64,000 nt of DNA from an uncultured Pseudomonadales bacterium (GCA_943846685.1 OX044363.1:1158001-1222000); one strand, 5' to 3'; positions 19,408-27,552 are shown, counted from the stretch's first letter. Made by a program: numbers and translations. The notes: generated by a model not told the origin, from the sequence alone.

Positions 19408-20145
19408 ATGATTAATAGCCACGAACAGTTTATGCGCTACAGCCGTCATTTATTAATGGATGATATAGGCGAGTCCGGCCAGCAAAAGCTAACCGAGGCT
19501 CGGGTATTAGTCGTTGGGCTTGGTGGTCTTGGTTGTCCCGTTGTTCTCTACCTTGCGGCTGCCGGTATAGGTCAGCTAACGCTGTGCGATGCTGATATTG
19601 TTGAATTATCTAACCTGCAGCGCCAGATACTCTATAAAGAGACCGACTGCGGTGAGCTAAAAGTTAACTGCGCCAAACGGGAGCTGTTGGCCTTAAACCC
19701 GGATCTGCAAATTAGCAGTTATGCCGCTGAGGTAAGCGCTGAACTGTTAGTTAATTCCTATGATGTAGTGGTGGATTGCACCGATAATCTCGCCCCCAGA
19801 CAGCTTATAAATCAACACTGTTGCCAACAGAAAACCGCTTTTGTCAGCGCCTCGGCACTGGGCTGGGAAGGTCAATTGGTAGCCTTTGATTTTGCGCATA
19901 ACCCAAGCCTCTGCCTTAACTGTATTATTGATAAAAACTCACCGGAACCGCTATTGAATTGTTCCAACTCCGGTGTGGTTGGGCCGGTACTGGGCGCCAT
20001 GGGCAGTTTGCAGGCGACAACGGTAATACGAATGTTGCTGGGCTTTTTTCAACAACATGGTGAGCTGCAGCGGTATGATGGCAAATCCGGGCGCTGGCTC
20101 AACCTTCGCGCTGAAGCAAAACCCGGTTGTGATGTCTGTAGTTGA
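19408..20145 (+). CDS. moeB: Molybdopterin-synthase adenylyltransferase MoeB
   Basis: E1-like enzyme that adenylates the MoaD C-terminus before sulfur transfer. Seen: RYSRHLLM at the N-terminus, nucleotide-binding GLGGLGCPV at 37-45, DADIVELSNLQRQILY, DCTDN, and zinc-binding pairs CLNC and C-terminal CDVC. 245 residues with no C-terminal rhodanese domain, so MoeB rather than a MoeZ fusion. It is the last gene of the moaC-moeB run; a 330-bp repeat-filled gap separates it from moaB. Confidence 0.93.
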   Translation: MINSHEQFMRYSRHLLMDDIGESGQQKLTEARVLVVGLGGLGCPVVLYLAAAGIGQLTLCDADIVELSNLQRQILYKETDCGELKVNCAKRELLALNPDLQISSYAAEVSAELLVNSYDVVVDCTDNLAPRQLINQHCCQQKTAFVSASALGWEGQLVAFDFAHNPSLCLNCIIDKNSPEPLLNCSNSGVVGPVLGAMGSLQATTVIRMLLGFFQQHGELQRYDGKSGRWLNLRAEAKPGCDVCS

Positions 20146-20149
20146 TTAT

Positions 20150-20450
20150 TGCACTGTCGTTCTGAACGCCCGCACGTTGCCATCCTGAACGTCCGCACGT
20201 TGTCATCCTGAATGTCAGTGAAGGATCTTAGATCCTTCGGTTCGCTTCGCTCTCTCAGGATGACAGGAGTTACTTGGGCTGACCATTGCACTGTCATCCC
20301 GACAGAGCGCAGCGACGAGGGATCTCGAAATAACAGAACGCTGTCATCCCGACAGAGCGCAGCGACGAGGGATCTCGAGGTCTCTCACATACGTTCGAGA
20401 TGACAGGATTGTTGTTCGAGATGACAGGTTTATTGTTCGAGATAATAGGA
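20150..20450. repeat. Dispersed TGTCATC-type repeats between moeB and moaB
   Basis: Contains two 26-bp tandem units (TGAACGYCCGCACGTTGYCATCC), a palindromic element whose arms read GTCATCCTGA and TCAGGATGAC around GGATCTTAGATCC, two copies of CTGTCATCCCGACAGAGCGC followed by GACGAGGGATCTCGA, and a short TTGTTCGAGATGACAGG duplication. No plausible gene. Same family as the repeats at 28.5, 33.8, 37.5, 48.9 and 52.1 kb. Confidence 0.9.
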
Positions 20451-20477
20451 TTTAAAATAAAATGTTAGGAGAAAAAA

Positions 20478-21002
20478 GTGGGTCATAAGCAGTCCAAAGA
20501 GCGACGATTTCTAAAGATAGCGCTATTAACCGTATCCGATACACGCAGTCTGGAAACCGACACCAGTGGTAGCTATCTGCAACAGGCACTGGAAGAGGAG
20601 GGTCACTCACTCGCCGATCGCCAGTTAGTGATTGATGATATCTACCAGATGCGCGCCACCGTTTCCGCCTGGATTGCCGATCCTGAAATTGAAGTTATTC
20701 TTACTACCGGCGGCACTGGATTTACTGGACGTGACAGCACCCCTGAAGCTCTTGCTCCGCTATTTGATAAGCATATTGAAGGTTTTGGCGAGCTGTTTCG
20801 ACAGATTTCCTATACGGAAATAGGTACCTCAACCGTTCAGTCCCGCTGTCTTGCCGGTTTATCGAATCGAACCGCCATCTTCTGCCTTCCGGGCTCCACA
20901 GGCGCCTGTAAAACCGGTTGGAACGGTATTATTCGCGAGCAGCTGGACAATACCTTTGGCCCCTGTAATTTTGTTCAGCATGTTGGAGTTAAAGCCAAGT
21001 AA
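20478..21002 (+). CDS. moaB: Molybdenum cofactor biosynthesis protein MoaB
   Basis: MoaB/Mog-type molybdopterin adenylyltransferase; it adenylates molybdopterin to prime molybdate insertion. Motifs: [16 protein letters not shown] near 16-31, [18 protein letters not shown] near 75-92, and [13 protein letters not shown] near the C-terminus. 174 residues fits MoaB. Start GTG 20478 preceded by AGGAGA. It overlaps moeA by one base (TAATG at 21000-21004), so moaB, moeA and moaA form the second half of the cluster. Confidence 0.93.
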   Translation: MGHKQSKERRFLKIALLTVSDTRSLETDTSGSYLQQALEEEGHSLADRQLVIDDIYQMRATVSAWIADPEIEVILTTGGTGFTGRDSTPEALAPLFDKHIEGFGELFRQISYTEIGTSTVQSRCLAGLSNRTAIFCLPGSTGACKTGWNGIIREQLDNTFGPCNFVQHVGVKAK

Positions 21003-22180
21003 TGCTCAGTGTCTCAGCCGCTATAGATAAATTAATCACCACTGCCACAGCTACATCTAGGGTAGAAAAGGTTTCAGTTCTTGGCAGTCTCGGCCGAATA
21101 CTGGCGACAGATATCATCGCCAGTGTCGATGTGCCGCCGGCAGATAACAGTGCAATGGATGGCTATGCTTTTTGCTATGCAGAGGCCCTAAAAAATAATT
21201 TTCAATTACCGCTCAGTCAGCGTATTCCCGCAGGCACAGCCCCGCAGCCACTTACTCCATCGACTATCGCACGTATCTTTACTGGCGCTGAAATGCCCGC
21301 AGACGCTGATACAGTTGCCATGCAGGAAAACTGCACAGAGCAAGAGGGCATAGTCACTATTGGCAACGCTGTGACGGCCACGGCGAATGTTCGCTGTAGA
21401 GGTCAGGATATTCTTACCGGCCAGACTATTCTCACTGCCGGAACAGAGTTACGCGCACAGGAGATGGGTCTTTTATCGTCCATCGGAGTTAAAACGGTAG
21501 AGGTATTTAAACCCTTAAAAGTCGCGATTTTTTCTACCGGCGATGAACTGGTAGAACCCGGTGAATGCCTGCAGCCCGGTCAGATCTATAACTCCAACCG
21601 CGCAACCCTCACAGGCTTAATTGAGTCGTTGGGTATGGTTGTAATCGATTTGGGTACAGTGCCAGACAGCCTTGCCGCCACTGAAACCGTGCTGCTAAAA
21701 GCCGCCGCAGAGGGCGATATCATCTTTAGCGCTGGCGGTGTCTCGGTCGGCGATGAAGACTATGTAAAAGATGCTGTAGCCAAACTCGGCGACCTCGATT
21801 TTTGGAAAGTGGCCATCAAGCCGGGCAAGCCATTAGCCTTTGGTCAGGTTGCAGGCACGCCCTTTGTCGGCCTGCCGGGAAACCCCGCTTCGGTATTTGT
21901 TACCTTTATGATTTTGGCGCGCCCCTTTATTTTGGCCAGCCAAGGTTTAGCCAAGGTTTTACCTCAGCCTTTAAAAGCCATAGCCGAATTTGAAAAAACC
22001 GGTGAAAAGCGCGAAGTTTATTTACGTGCCAGACTGACAGACACCGGTGTAGACATTTATCCCAACCAGAGCAGCGGTGTACTGTCCTCAGCCTGTTGGG
22101 GTGAGGTCTTTGTAAAACAACAGGTCGGCCAGTCCATAGAACTTGGCGATCTGGTTGATGTAATTCCTTATAGTCTTTAA
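21002..22180 (+). CDS. moeA: Molybdopterin molybdenumtransferase MoeA
   Basis: Inserts molybdate into adenylated molybdopterin. Domain III motifs are clear: VDVPPADNSAMDGYAF near the N-terminus, FSTGDELVEPG, NSNRATLTGL, FSAGGVSVGDEDYVKD and GLPGNPASVFVTF. 392 residues is typical of MoeA. The ATG overlaps the moaB stop; moaA follows after 24 bp. Confidence 0.95.
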   Translation: MLSVSAAIDKLITTATATSRVEKVSVLGSLGRILATDIIASVDVPPADNSAMDGYAFCYAEALKNNFQLPLSQRIPAGTAPQPLTPSTIARIFTGAEMPADADTVAMQENCTEQEGIVTIGNAVTATANVRCRGQDILTGQTILTAGTELRAQEMGLLSSIGVKTVEVFKPLKVAIFSTGDELVEPGECLQPGQIYNSNRATLTGLIESLGMVVIDLGTVPDSLAATETVLLKAAAEGDIIFSAGGVSVGDEDYVKDAVAKLGDLDFWKVAIKPGKPLAFGQVAGTPFVGLPGNPASVFVTFMILARPFILASQGLAKVLPQPLKAIAEFEKTGEKREVYLRARLTDTGVDIYPNQSSGVLSSACWGEVFVKQQVGQSIELGDLVDVIPYSL

Positions 22181-22204
22181 TAACAGAGTAACTGTGAAAC
22201 CCCT

Positions 22205-23218
22205 GTGATCGAAACTAGTTCTAAAATAAAAGCGCCAACACTGGTTGACCCCTTTGGTCGAACCATCGATTACCTGCGCCTGTCGGTCACCGACCGCTGC
22301 AATTTGCGCTGTACCTACTGTATGGCGGAGGATATGACCTTCCTGCCCAAACAACAGATTCTAAGTCTTGAAGAGCTCCATGATACGGCTGCGGCCTTTG
22401 TCGAACTGGGAATTCGCAAGATACGTCTAACCGGTGGTGAACCCCTGATCAGACGCAATATAGTTAAGCTGGTCAGCTTATTAACAGCCTTGCCGGGGCT
22501 CGATGAAGTGACCATGACTACTAACGGTTTGCTGCTTCCTACAATGGCGCAACCGTTAAAAGAAGCCGGCCTTTCAAGACTTAATATCAGTATCGACAGC
22601 CTTAAATCCGAGCGCTTTAAGCAGCTTACCCGAGTTGGCAATCTGGAAGAGGTTATCGCTGGTATTAATGCCGCGACAGTCGCAGGGTTTAAAAAGGTCA
22701 AACTCAATGCGGTGATTATGGCCGGTTTTAATGATGATGAAGTGATTGATCTGGCAAAATTTGCCGTAGATCAGGGGCTGGATATTTCATTTATTGAAGA
22801 GATGCCGCTGGGTGAAATAGACTCTCATCAAAGAGTAAAAACACAGATAACCAGTAGTAACCTACGTGAAAAATTAGCTTCAGAATTTAATCTGATCAAT
22901 AGCGCAGAAACTACCGGTGGTCCATCTCGCTATCTGCAGGTGGCTAACAGTGATTCAAAAATTGGTTTTATCTCGCCGATGTCGAATAACTTTTGTGAAT
23001 CCTGCAACCGAGTGCGGCTGACCGCGGAAGGGCGGTTGCTGCTCTGTCTCGGCAATGAGCACAGTATGGATTTGCGTGAACTATTACGCAGTTATCCCGG
23101 TGATAGAAATTTATTAAAAAGCAAAATCACCGAAGCCTTAAAAACCAAACCCGAGCGCCATTATTTTGATCCTGAACAGGTCGATATACTACGCTTTATG
23201 AATATGACCGGCGGCTAA
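22205..23218 (+). CDS. moaA: GTP 3',8-cyclase MoaA (radical SAM)
   Basis: First enzyme of molybdenum-cofactor synthesis; radical-SAM cyclisation of GTP. N-terminal cluster motif C32-x3-C36-x2-C39 in DRCNLRCTYCM, LTGGEPL for SAM binding, and the second C-terminal iron-sulfur cluster in FCESCNRVRLTAEGRLLLC. It ends in the conserved MTGG tail. The start is GTG 22205. 337 residues is usual. With moaC it supplies the pterin precursor; having moaA at the distal end is uncommon but not rare. Confidence 0.96.
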   Translation: MIETSSKIKAPTLVDPFGRTIDYLRLSVTDRCNLRCTYCMAEDMTFLPKQQILSLEELHDTAAAFVELGIRKIRLTGGEPLIRRNIVKLVSLLTALPGLDEVTMTTNGLLLPTMAQPLKEAGLSRLNISIDSLKSERFKQLTRVGNLEEVIAGINAATVAGFKKVKLNAVIMAGFNDDEVIDLAKFAVDQGLDISFIEEMPLGEIDSHQRVKTQITSSNLREKLASEFNLINSAETTGGPSRYLQVANSDSKIGFISPMSNNFCESCNRVRLTAEGRLLLCLGNEHSMDLRELLRSYPGDRNLLKSKITEALKTKPERHYFDPEQVDILRFMNMTGG

Positions 23219-23224
23219 TTGATA

Positions 23225-23977
23225 ATGACAGAGCTATTTGTCTTTCAATACAGCTACTGGCTGCTTGCAGCCATAGGTCTGATGGCCGTACTGTACGCCT
23301 CAGTCGGTCATGGGGGCGCCTCCGGCTATCTCGCAGCAATGGCACTCTGGGGGCTTGCGCCGGAAGAGATGCGACCGGCGGCTCTAGCCATGAATATTGT
23401 TGTTACCAGCTGGCTGTTATACCGCTTTCAACCCTACAAATTAATGCCCTACAAGCTGTTTTGGCCGCTAGTTATAGTCTCTACACCGGCAGCATTTATC
23501 GGTGGGCTGTGGAAGATTGATAGCCATAGCTACCATTTATTAGTCGGTGTACTGATGACTTTGGCGGCACTTCGTATGGTGATTACCGCCAAGCCTATAG
23601 AAAATATTGCATTGCCCTCGCATTGGTTATTGCTAACAGTCGGTGTGTTGCTCGGCTTTTCTGCCGGCTTAAGTGGTATTGGTGGCGGGGTGTTTTTAAG
23701 CCCGATTCTGTTGATTTTTGGCTGGTGCACCGTTCGCCAAAGTACCGCAGTCGCGGCCGGATTTATCCTTTTAAATTCAATCGGTGGGCTGGCGGGTTAT
23801 GGGGTCAGTGGTCAACCCTGGCCGCCCGGGACGGGCTGGTTAATGATCGCAGCATTTGCCGGCTGCCTACTTGGTGCCGAGATTGCCTCTCATCGCGGGA
23901 CACCGGTTACCTTGCGTAAGTTGTTGGCTGCAGTGTTAATGATTGCTGCGGCTAAAATGATCTACAGCGCTTTTTAG
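23225..23977 (+). CDS. TauE/SafE (TSUP) family membrane transporter
   Basis: Hydrophobic protein of about 250 residues with roughly eight membrane helices. Family hallmarks: LYASVGHGGASGYLA in the first half and GFSAGLSGIGGGVFLSPILL in the second, the duplicated glycine-rich loops of TSUP transporters, which move sulfite, sulfoacetate or other small anions. ATG 23225 lies 6 bp past the moaA stop, so it is part of the Moco operon. The substrate is not deducible; a link to sulfite or to molybdate-enzyme substrates is inference from context. Confidence 0.85.
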   Translation: MTELFVFQYSYWLLAAIGLMAVLYASVGHGGASGYLAAMALWGLAPEEMRPAALAMNIVVTSWLLYRFQPYKLMPYKLFWPLVIVSTPAAFIGGLWKIDSHSYHLLVGVLMTLAALRMVITAKPIENIALPSHWLLLTVGVLLGFSAGLSGIGGGVFLSPILLIFGWCTVRQSTAVAAGFILLNSIGGLAGYGVSGQPWPPGTGWLMIAAFAGCLLGAEIASHRGTPVTLRKLLAAVLMIAAAKMIYSAF

Positions 23978-23998
23978 GTTGCTAAAAATTTAGAAAAT

Positions 23999-24063
23999 TT
24001 AGGGTCACAAAAATTTAGGGTCAGACTCGATTTTCTCCTAAATGAATTCGGCTTTGACCCTAA
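23999..24063. repeat. TTAGGGTCA inverted-repeat element
   Basis: TTAGGGTCA occurs directly repeated at 23999-24007 and 24015-24023, and inverted as TGACCCTAA at 24055-24063, enclosing CAGACTCGATTTTCTCC. It resembles REP-type elements that flank REP-associated transposase genes, but no such gene is in the window. It lies between the TSUP gene and the ferritin-like gene. Confidence 0.6.
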
Positions 24064-24167
24064 TGTCCGCTTTATTGATTGGCCCTTAAGTCATTTCTGT
24101 ACCAAACTTACTAGTAATAAATTACAGCTGCGGATGCGGTTATTTCTATCACTGAAAGGAGATAAGG

Positions 24168-24455
24168 ATGTCAAATGAAGGTTACCACGAGCCCATTAAC
24201 GAACTGAGCGATGCAACCCGCGATATGCACCGCGCCATAACATCTTTGATGGAAGAGCTGGAGGCGGTTGACTGGTATAACCAGCGAGTCGATGCCTGTG
24301 TGGATGATGAATTAAAGGCGATTCTTGAGCATAATCGCGATGAAGAGAAGGAACATGCAGCGATGGTATTGGAGTGGATTCGACGCAAGGATCCGCGGAT
24401 GGATAAAGAGTTAAAGGATTACTTGTTTACTCAAAAGCCAATCGCTCATTTGTAA
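24168..24455 (+). CDS. Encapsulated-ferritin-like (EncFtn) protein, no targeting tail
   Basis: 95-residue two-helix ferritin-like protein close to the EncFtn family, whose known members oxidise iron as ring decamers inside encapsulin shells. The block MEELEAVDWYNQRVDA and NRDEEKEHAAMVLEW matches the family; by alignment from memory with Rhodospirillum rubrum EncFtn the ferroxidase ligands are E30, E60 and H63, with W36 and E32 also kept. It ends at KPIAHL, just where family members usually extend into a linker and an encapsulin-docking peptide. No encapsulin gene is nearby. The ATG follows GAAAGGAGATAAGG. The last 10 bp overlap the convergent brnA. It could be a free cytosolic iron oxidase; this is inference. 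Confidence 0.85.
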   Translation: MSNEGYHEPINELSDATRDMHRAITSLMEELEAVDWYNQRVDACVDDELKAILEHNRDEEKEHAAMVLEWIRRKDPRMDKELKDYLFTQKPIAHL

Positions 24456-24721
24456 TGTCTGCTTTCCTCTACATCCTCCGCTAGCCAGACTTTAATCAAA
24501 GATTGGTAGGGCATATCACGCTTATTAGCTTCAATTTTAATACGATCAAGCAAACCTTCTGGCAACCGCAGAGATATGGTTTTGGTCGATGGTTTTAAAT
24601 TGGCAAAGGTGGCTGGCTTGGCTGCGCTCCAATCGACATACTCGCTTGAATCATTGGTTTCCCAAAAGGCACGCTCTTCGGCTACCGAATTAAAATTAGG
24701 CGTCTTTTTTAGCTTGCTCAT
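24446..24721 (-). CDS. brnA: BrnA-type antitoxin (CopG/RHH)
   Basis: 91-residue ribbon-helix-helix antitoxin. The C-terminal half TKTISLRLPEGLLDRIKIEANKRDMPYQSLIKVWL is a clear CopG/MetJ-like fold, and the N-terminal EERAFWETNDSSEYVDWS is the toxin-contacting region seen in BrnA-type antitoxins. It lies downstream of, and overlaps by 26 bp, the BrnT-type toxin gene: the toxin-first order of brnTA. It should neutralise BrnT and repress the operon. Confidence 0.85.
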   Translation of the reverse strand: MSKLKKTPNFNSVAEERAFWETNDSSEYVDWSAAKPATFANLKPSTKTISLRLPEGLLDRIKIEANKRDMPYQSLIKVWLAEDVEESRHYK

Positions 24722-25007
24722 AAACTGTCCTCTCTTTTCTGTGCATATTACGTGCAGAGATAATTCTGATTAGACTTCCTGAATGACGAAGGGTGAAGGT
24801 GATATGCAGAAGCCTGGTGATATCTGTTATCCCCAAGGCATGATAGCGGCTTTCGCTCTGGCTGTGCTTGGAGTCTTCCAGTATCAAGATAGGCTGGTTA
24901 AAAAATATTTGTTCAGCCTCAGACTGGCTGACATCATGCTTTGTCTCGTTTTTACGCGAGTTGCCATGATCCCATTCAAATCCTGTTGTCTTTGTCCAAT
25001 CAATCAT
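24696..25007 (-). CDS. brnT: BrnT-type ribonuclease toxin
   Basis: 103-residue BrnT family toxin (RelE-like RNase fold). Characteristic parts: FEWDHGNSRKNETKHDVSQSEAEQIF at the N-terminus and IRIISARNMHRKERTVYE at the C-terminus, the latter holding the Arg/His/Glu residues of the active site. The family starts with FEWD-type strands and a KN..KH.V motif, both present. It precedes and overlaps brnA; upstream sequence (25008-25122) carries the operon promoter. Confidence 0.87.
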   Translation of the reverse strand: MIDWTKTTGFEWDHGNSRKNETKHDVSQSEAEQIFFNQPILILEDSKHSQSESRYHALGITDITRLLHITFTLRHSGSLIRIISARNMHRKERTVYEQAKKDA

Positions 25008-25122
25008 TCGTGTATATTATCAGCATATACAAGTTTGGCAAGTTGTGTAGAACAATCTATTGCCTAGGATAGTCATTAGAAATTAATTTTATTGGGGCAA
25101 TGGGGAGTGCTAGGATTAACCA

Positions 25123-25593
25123 ATGACCTTTCTTGAAAACAAAATTCCACCGCCTGTTGTCGGCTTACTCTTTGCCGGAATTATCTGGGCAATCTCTGCA
25201 GTAACCTACGAATTGCCTGTCTCAATTATTACCCAGCAGCAGGCATTAGTGATTGCAGTTATCTTGCTAGTGTTGGGCTTTGGTTTTGCTATCTCTGGGG
25301 GTATTTCCTTTCGTATGGCCAAAACTACGGTTAACCCATTAAAGCCTGAAACGGCTTCTGCATTAGTGACCTCTGGTGTATTTAAATACTCGCGAAACCC
25401 AATGTATGTTGGACTGGCGATTATATTGCTGGCCTGGACTATCTATCTTGCAGCACCCTTTGGTCTGATAGCGGTACTGGGGTTTATGGCTTATATCCAA
25501 CGCTTTCAGATTATTCCTGAAGAGCGCGCGATGTATAAGCTGTTTGGTGATGAATTTGAGGCCTACCAGTCAATAGTACGCCGCTGGCTATAG
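25123..25593 (+). CDS. Isoprenylcysteine methyltransferase-like (ICMT/PEMT) membrane protein
   Basis: 156-residue membrane methyltransferase-like protein with four or so hydrophobic helices. The C-terminal SAM-binding signature is clear: GVFKYSRNPMYVGLAIILLAW followed by IPEERAMYKLFGDEFEAYQSIVRRWL. In bacteria this isoprenylcysteine carboxyl methyltransferase-like group has uncertain substrates. It stands alone; a strong hairpin follows the stop. Confidence 0.85.
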   Translation: MTFLENKIPPPVVGLLFAGIIWAISAVTYELPVSIITQQQALVIAVILLVLGFGFAISGGISFRMAKTTVNPLKPETASALVTSGVFKYSRNPMYVGLAIILLAWTIYLAAPFGLIAVLGFMAYIQRFQIIPEERAMYKLFGDEFEAYQSIVRRWL

Positions 25594-25603
25594 GACATTT
25601 AGA

Positions 25604-25640
25604 GGCTGGGATAGGGCGCTAGCTCAGCCCTATCTCAGCC
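25604..25640. terminator. Terminator-like hairpin between convergent genes
   Basis: GGCTGGGATAGGGC (25604-25617) pairs with GCCCTATCTCAGCC (25627-25640), 14 bp with one G-U wobble. No T-tract follows, but the position between two convergent stop codons suggests transcript ends. Confidence 0.55.
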
Positions 25641-25665
25641 AGTGATTTCCATCCTTGGTATCAGT

Positions 25666-26058
25666 CTACAAGCGCAGCAATAGCGGTAGCCCAAAAGCGG
25701 CAATAAAACCTATCAGCCACATGACTCCTGAAGCCATAATAAATCGACGATTCCAAACATCCGCTCTATTACAGGCAGCAGCCAACACTGGATCTGAAGG
25801 GCAGGTACGCCCCGGGCGATGAACGGCCCAGTAGGCAATTCCTATCAGCACGGCGGAGCTTGCGAACATCCAGCCTTTGTAATGACTGAGAGTGATTAAC
25901 CAGGGTGCCGACGATGCCAGTGTCGCAACACTGGCCCCGAGCCCTAGGGTAACTAGAGTTATCGGAATGGCACAGCAGATCAGGGTGCCTGAGGTGGTAA
26001 ATATCAGTAGCCAGCTCCAGGTGCGAGGTTTGTTTATATTTGGCGCTTGTTTATTCAT
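25666..26058 (-). CDS. MerT-like small membrane protein
   Basis: 130-residue inner-membrane protein with about three helices. A vicinal cysteine pair in the first helix (LICCAIP) and further cysteines in a loop (TCPSDP, ACNRADVW) recall mercuric transporter MerT, but overall similarity cannot be judged by eye. Last gene of a four-gene minus-strand operon with a MerP-like protein, so transport of a soft metal (Hg, Cu or similar) is the working idea. It abuts the upstream beta-barrel gene with no gap. Confidence 0.6.
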   Translation of the reverse strand: MNKQAPNINKPRTWSWLLIFTTSGTLICCAIPITLVTLGLGASVATLASSAPWLITLSHYKGWMFASSAVLIGIAYWAVHRPGRTCPSDPVLAAACNRADVWNRRFIMASGVMWLIGFIAAFGLPLLLRL

Positions 26059-26712
26059 TTAAAACACCATCCCAATACCAATGCTTAGGTAGTTACCATC
26101 CCATTGGGTGTCGTCATCATAGGCCTCAAATTTATACTCACCCCGGACAATAATATTGCGCTTGAAATAGACCAGCACTGGGCCGGTGAGCAGATGCTGG
26201 CCGGAGTCTGAATCTTTGGCGGTAATATCCCACAGGGTAAACCAAGATGAGCCCTTGCCGTCGGCATGCACTAGGCCTGCGTTGATATCGATGCCGGTGG
26301 TGTCGCCGATTGTGTAAAGGTCGTAGAGGGTATATACCTTTCTAGATTCAGCGCTATAACTCAGGCTTAGGCCAGCATCCCATTTACTGCCGCCACCCGT
26401 CGGCATTCGCACTGAGGGTGTAAGACCCCAGTTGGAGGTGAATGCGCCGACATTTTTATAGCGTTTTATCGGCATGGCTAAAATAGCATCGCCAGTTTTG
26501 CCATTGCTGTGAGGCACTTTTAAGGTCATGCGTAGGGAGGGTTTGAAGGTGTAAACCCCCTCAAGCCATGTGGTGGTTTCAGAATTTGCATGCTCCACCC
26601 GAGTTTGCACGCCGTAGCCATTATTCCAGCGCGGGGCCATATCCATAACTGGCTGATGGGCATAGGCATTGCTAACGAGAGTGATCAATAAAACAACGAA
26701 GGTATATTTCAT
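26059..26712 (-). CDS. Exported beta-barrel-like protein of metal operon
   Basis: 217-residue protein with a signal peptide (cut after NAYA, giving HQPVMDMAPRW). The mature part is beta-strand rich with alternating aromatic residues and ends in GIGMVF, an outer-membrane C-terminal signature. The mature N-terminus is rich in His and Met (HQPVMDM), which suits copper or another soft metal. It overlaps the upstream HMA gene by 4 bp. I do not recognise a named family; membership in a metal-handling operon is from context. Confidence 0.62.
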   Translation of the reverse strand: MKYTFVVLLITLVSNAYAHQPVMDMAPRWNNGYGVQTRVEHANSETTTWLEGVYTFKPSLRMTLKVPHSNGKTGDAILAMPIKRYKNVGAFTSNWGLTPSVRMPTGGGSKWDAGLSLSYSAESRKVYTLYDLYTIGDTTGIDINAGLVHADGKGSSWFTLWDITAKDSDSGQHLLTGPVLVYFKRNIIVRGEYKFEAYDDDTQWDGNYLSIGIGMVF

Positions 26713-27044
26713 TCGATTGCCTCCGTTGATGGTTCTTTATTGGTGATTTGGCGAATATCGATGGGGTCATAACCGCCGGATTCAATCGCCTCGAAAAGGG
26801 CTGATTGATCGAATAGGGCATCGTCGCGTACCGCAACAAATACACGCTGATTTTCAATGTCGACTTTAACGCCTTCGTCGTATTGCGAGCGGTCGATAAA
26901 GGGCAGCTTACGAATTTTTTTGCCGACGCCATAGGCGCAAAATTCACAGACAATGCCATTCACGCTGACCATATAGTTTTGTGCCAGAGCTGGAGTGGAA
27001 AGCAGCGCATAGAGCAGCGCTATCGCTATTGTTTTGTTAAGCAT
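26709..27044 (-). CDS. Periplasmic HMA-domain (MerP-like) metal-binding protein
   Basis: 111 residues from ATG 27044, which has AAAGGTG upstream. The signal peptide ends at ALA (residue 21). An HMA fold follows with the metal motif GIVCEFC (C33, C36), a variant of GMTCxxC, and a second half (KVDIENQRVFVAV, ALFEAIESGGYDP) as in MerP and CopZ-type chaperones. It probably hands a soft metal to the MerT-like protein. An in-frame start five codons upstream is less likely. Confidence 0.78.
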   Translation of the reverse strand: MLNKTIAIALLYALLSTPALAQNYMVSVNGIVCEFCAYGVGKKIRKLPFIDRSQYDEGVKVDIENQRVFVAVRDDALFDQSALFEAIESGGYDPIDIRQITNKEPSTEAIE

Positions 27045-27097
27045 GGTTTCACCTTTCATTTATTAATTGGATGTAACACCGCGGTGGGTGTGAAAAA

Positions 27098-27475
27098 CTA
27101 TGAAAGGTGATTGATGGGGGGTCGGAAGGGGATTTCTAATGTACGAGTTATTGATGAGTCCAAGGTGACATCGATCTTATCTGTGTGTGTCGCGGTGAAT
27201 GGCTTTGCGCTATCAACGGTGATAACCATCACTGAGCAAACAGAGCAGCACTCTTTTTTCGTGCTCTCTGTACTTTCTCCAGGGCCATCAGCTTGGCTGC
27301 TATCTTGCGTGTGACAAGGCATATTACCGTTGTGCATATTCATTTCAACGTTAGCGTTTTGCTCAGCAGACGCCATGTCCATAAAGCAGGCACTGTGCGC
27401 CAGCACTGCATTCATTGTGAATACAATGACCAGTACGTTGAGTAAAATAAATCTGCTTTTTGGATAGGATGTCAT
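27098..27475 (-). CDS. Exported Cys/Met/His-rich protein of metal operon
   Basis: About 125 residues from ATG 27475. One hydrophobic N-terminal segment (FILLNVLVIVFTMNAVLA) looks like a signal sequence. The mature part carries HSACFMDMAS, MNMHNGNMPCH and KKECCSVCSVM, a dense set of Cys, Met and His ligands as found in periplasmic copper-handling proteins. First gene of the four-gene operon. No named family recognised. An upstream in-frame GTG (27493) is an alternative start. Confidence 0.65.
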   Translation of the reverse strand: MTSYPKSRFILLNVLVIVFTMNAVLAHSACFMDMASAEQNANVEMNMHNGNMPCHTQDSSQADGPGESTESTKKECCSVCSVMVITVDSAKPFTATHTDKIDVTLDSSITRTLEIPFRPPINHLS

Positions 27476-27552
27476 AAGCCAATAAGACACCACAAATCAG
27501 TAAAGTTCAAGGCTAAATTGGGTGGCGTTTTAATTAACCTAAAGATGTGCAT

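Noticed and set aside
24783..25067. Plus-strand frame opposite brnT
   Set aside because: Antisense shadow of the BrnT toxin gene, which has clear family motifs.
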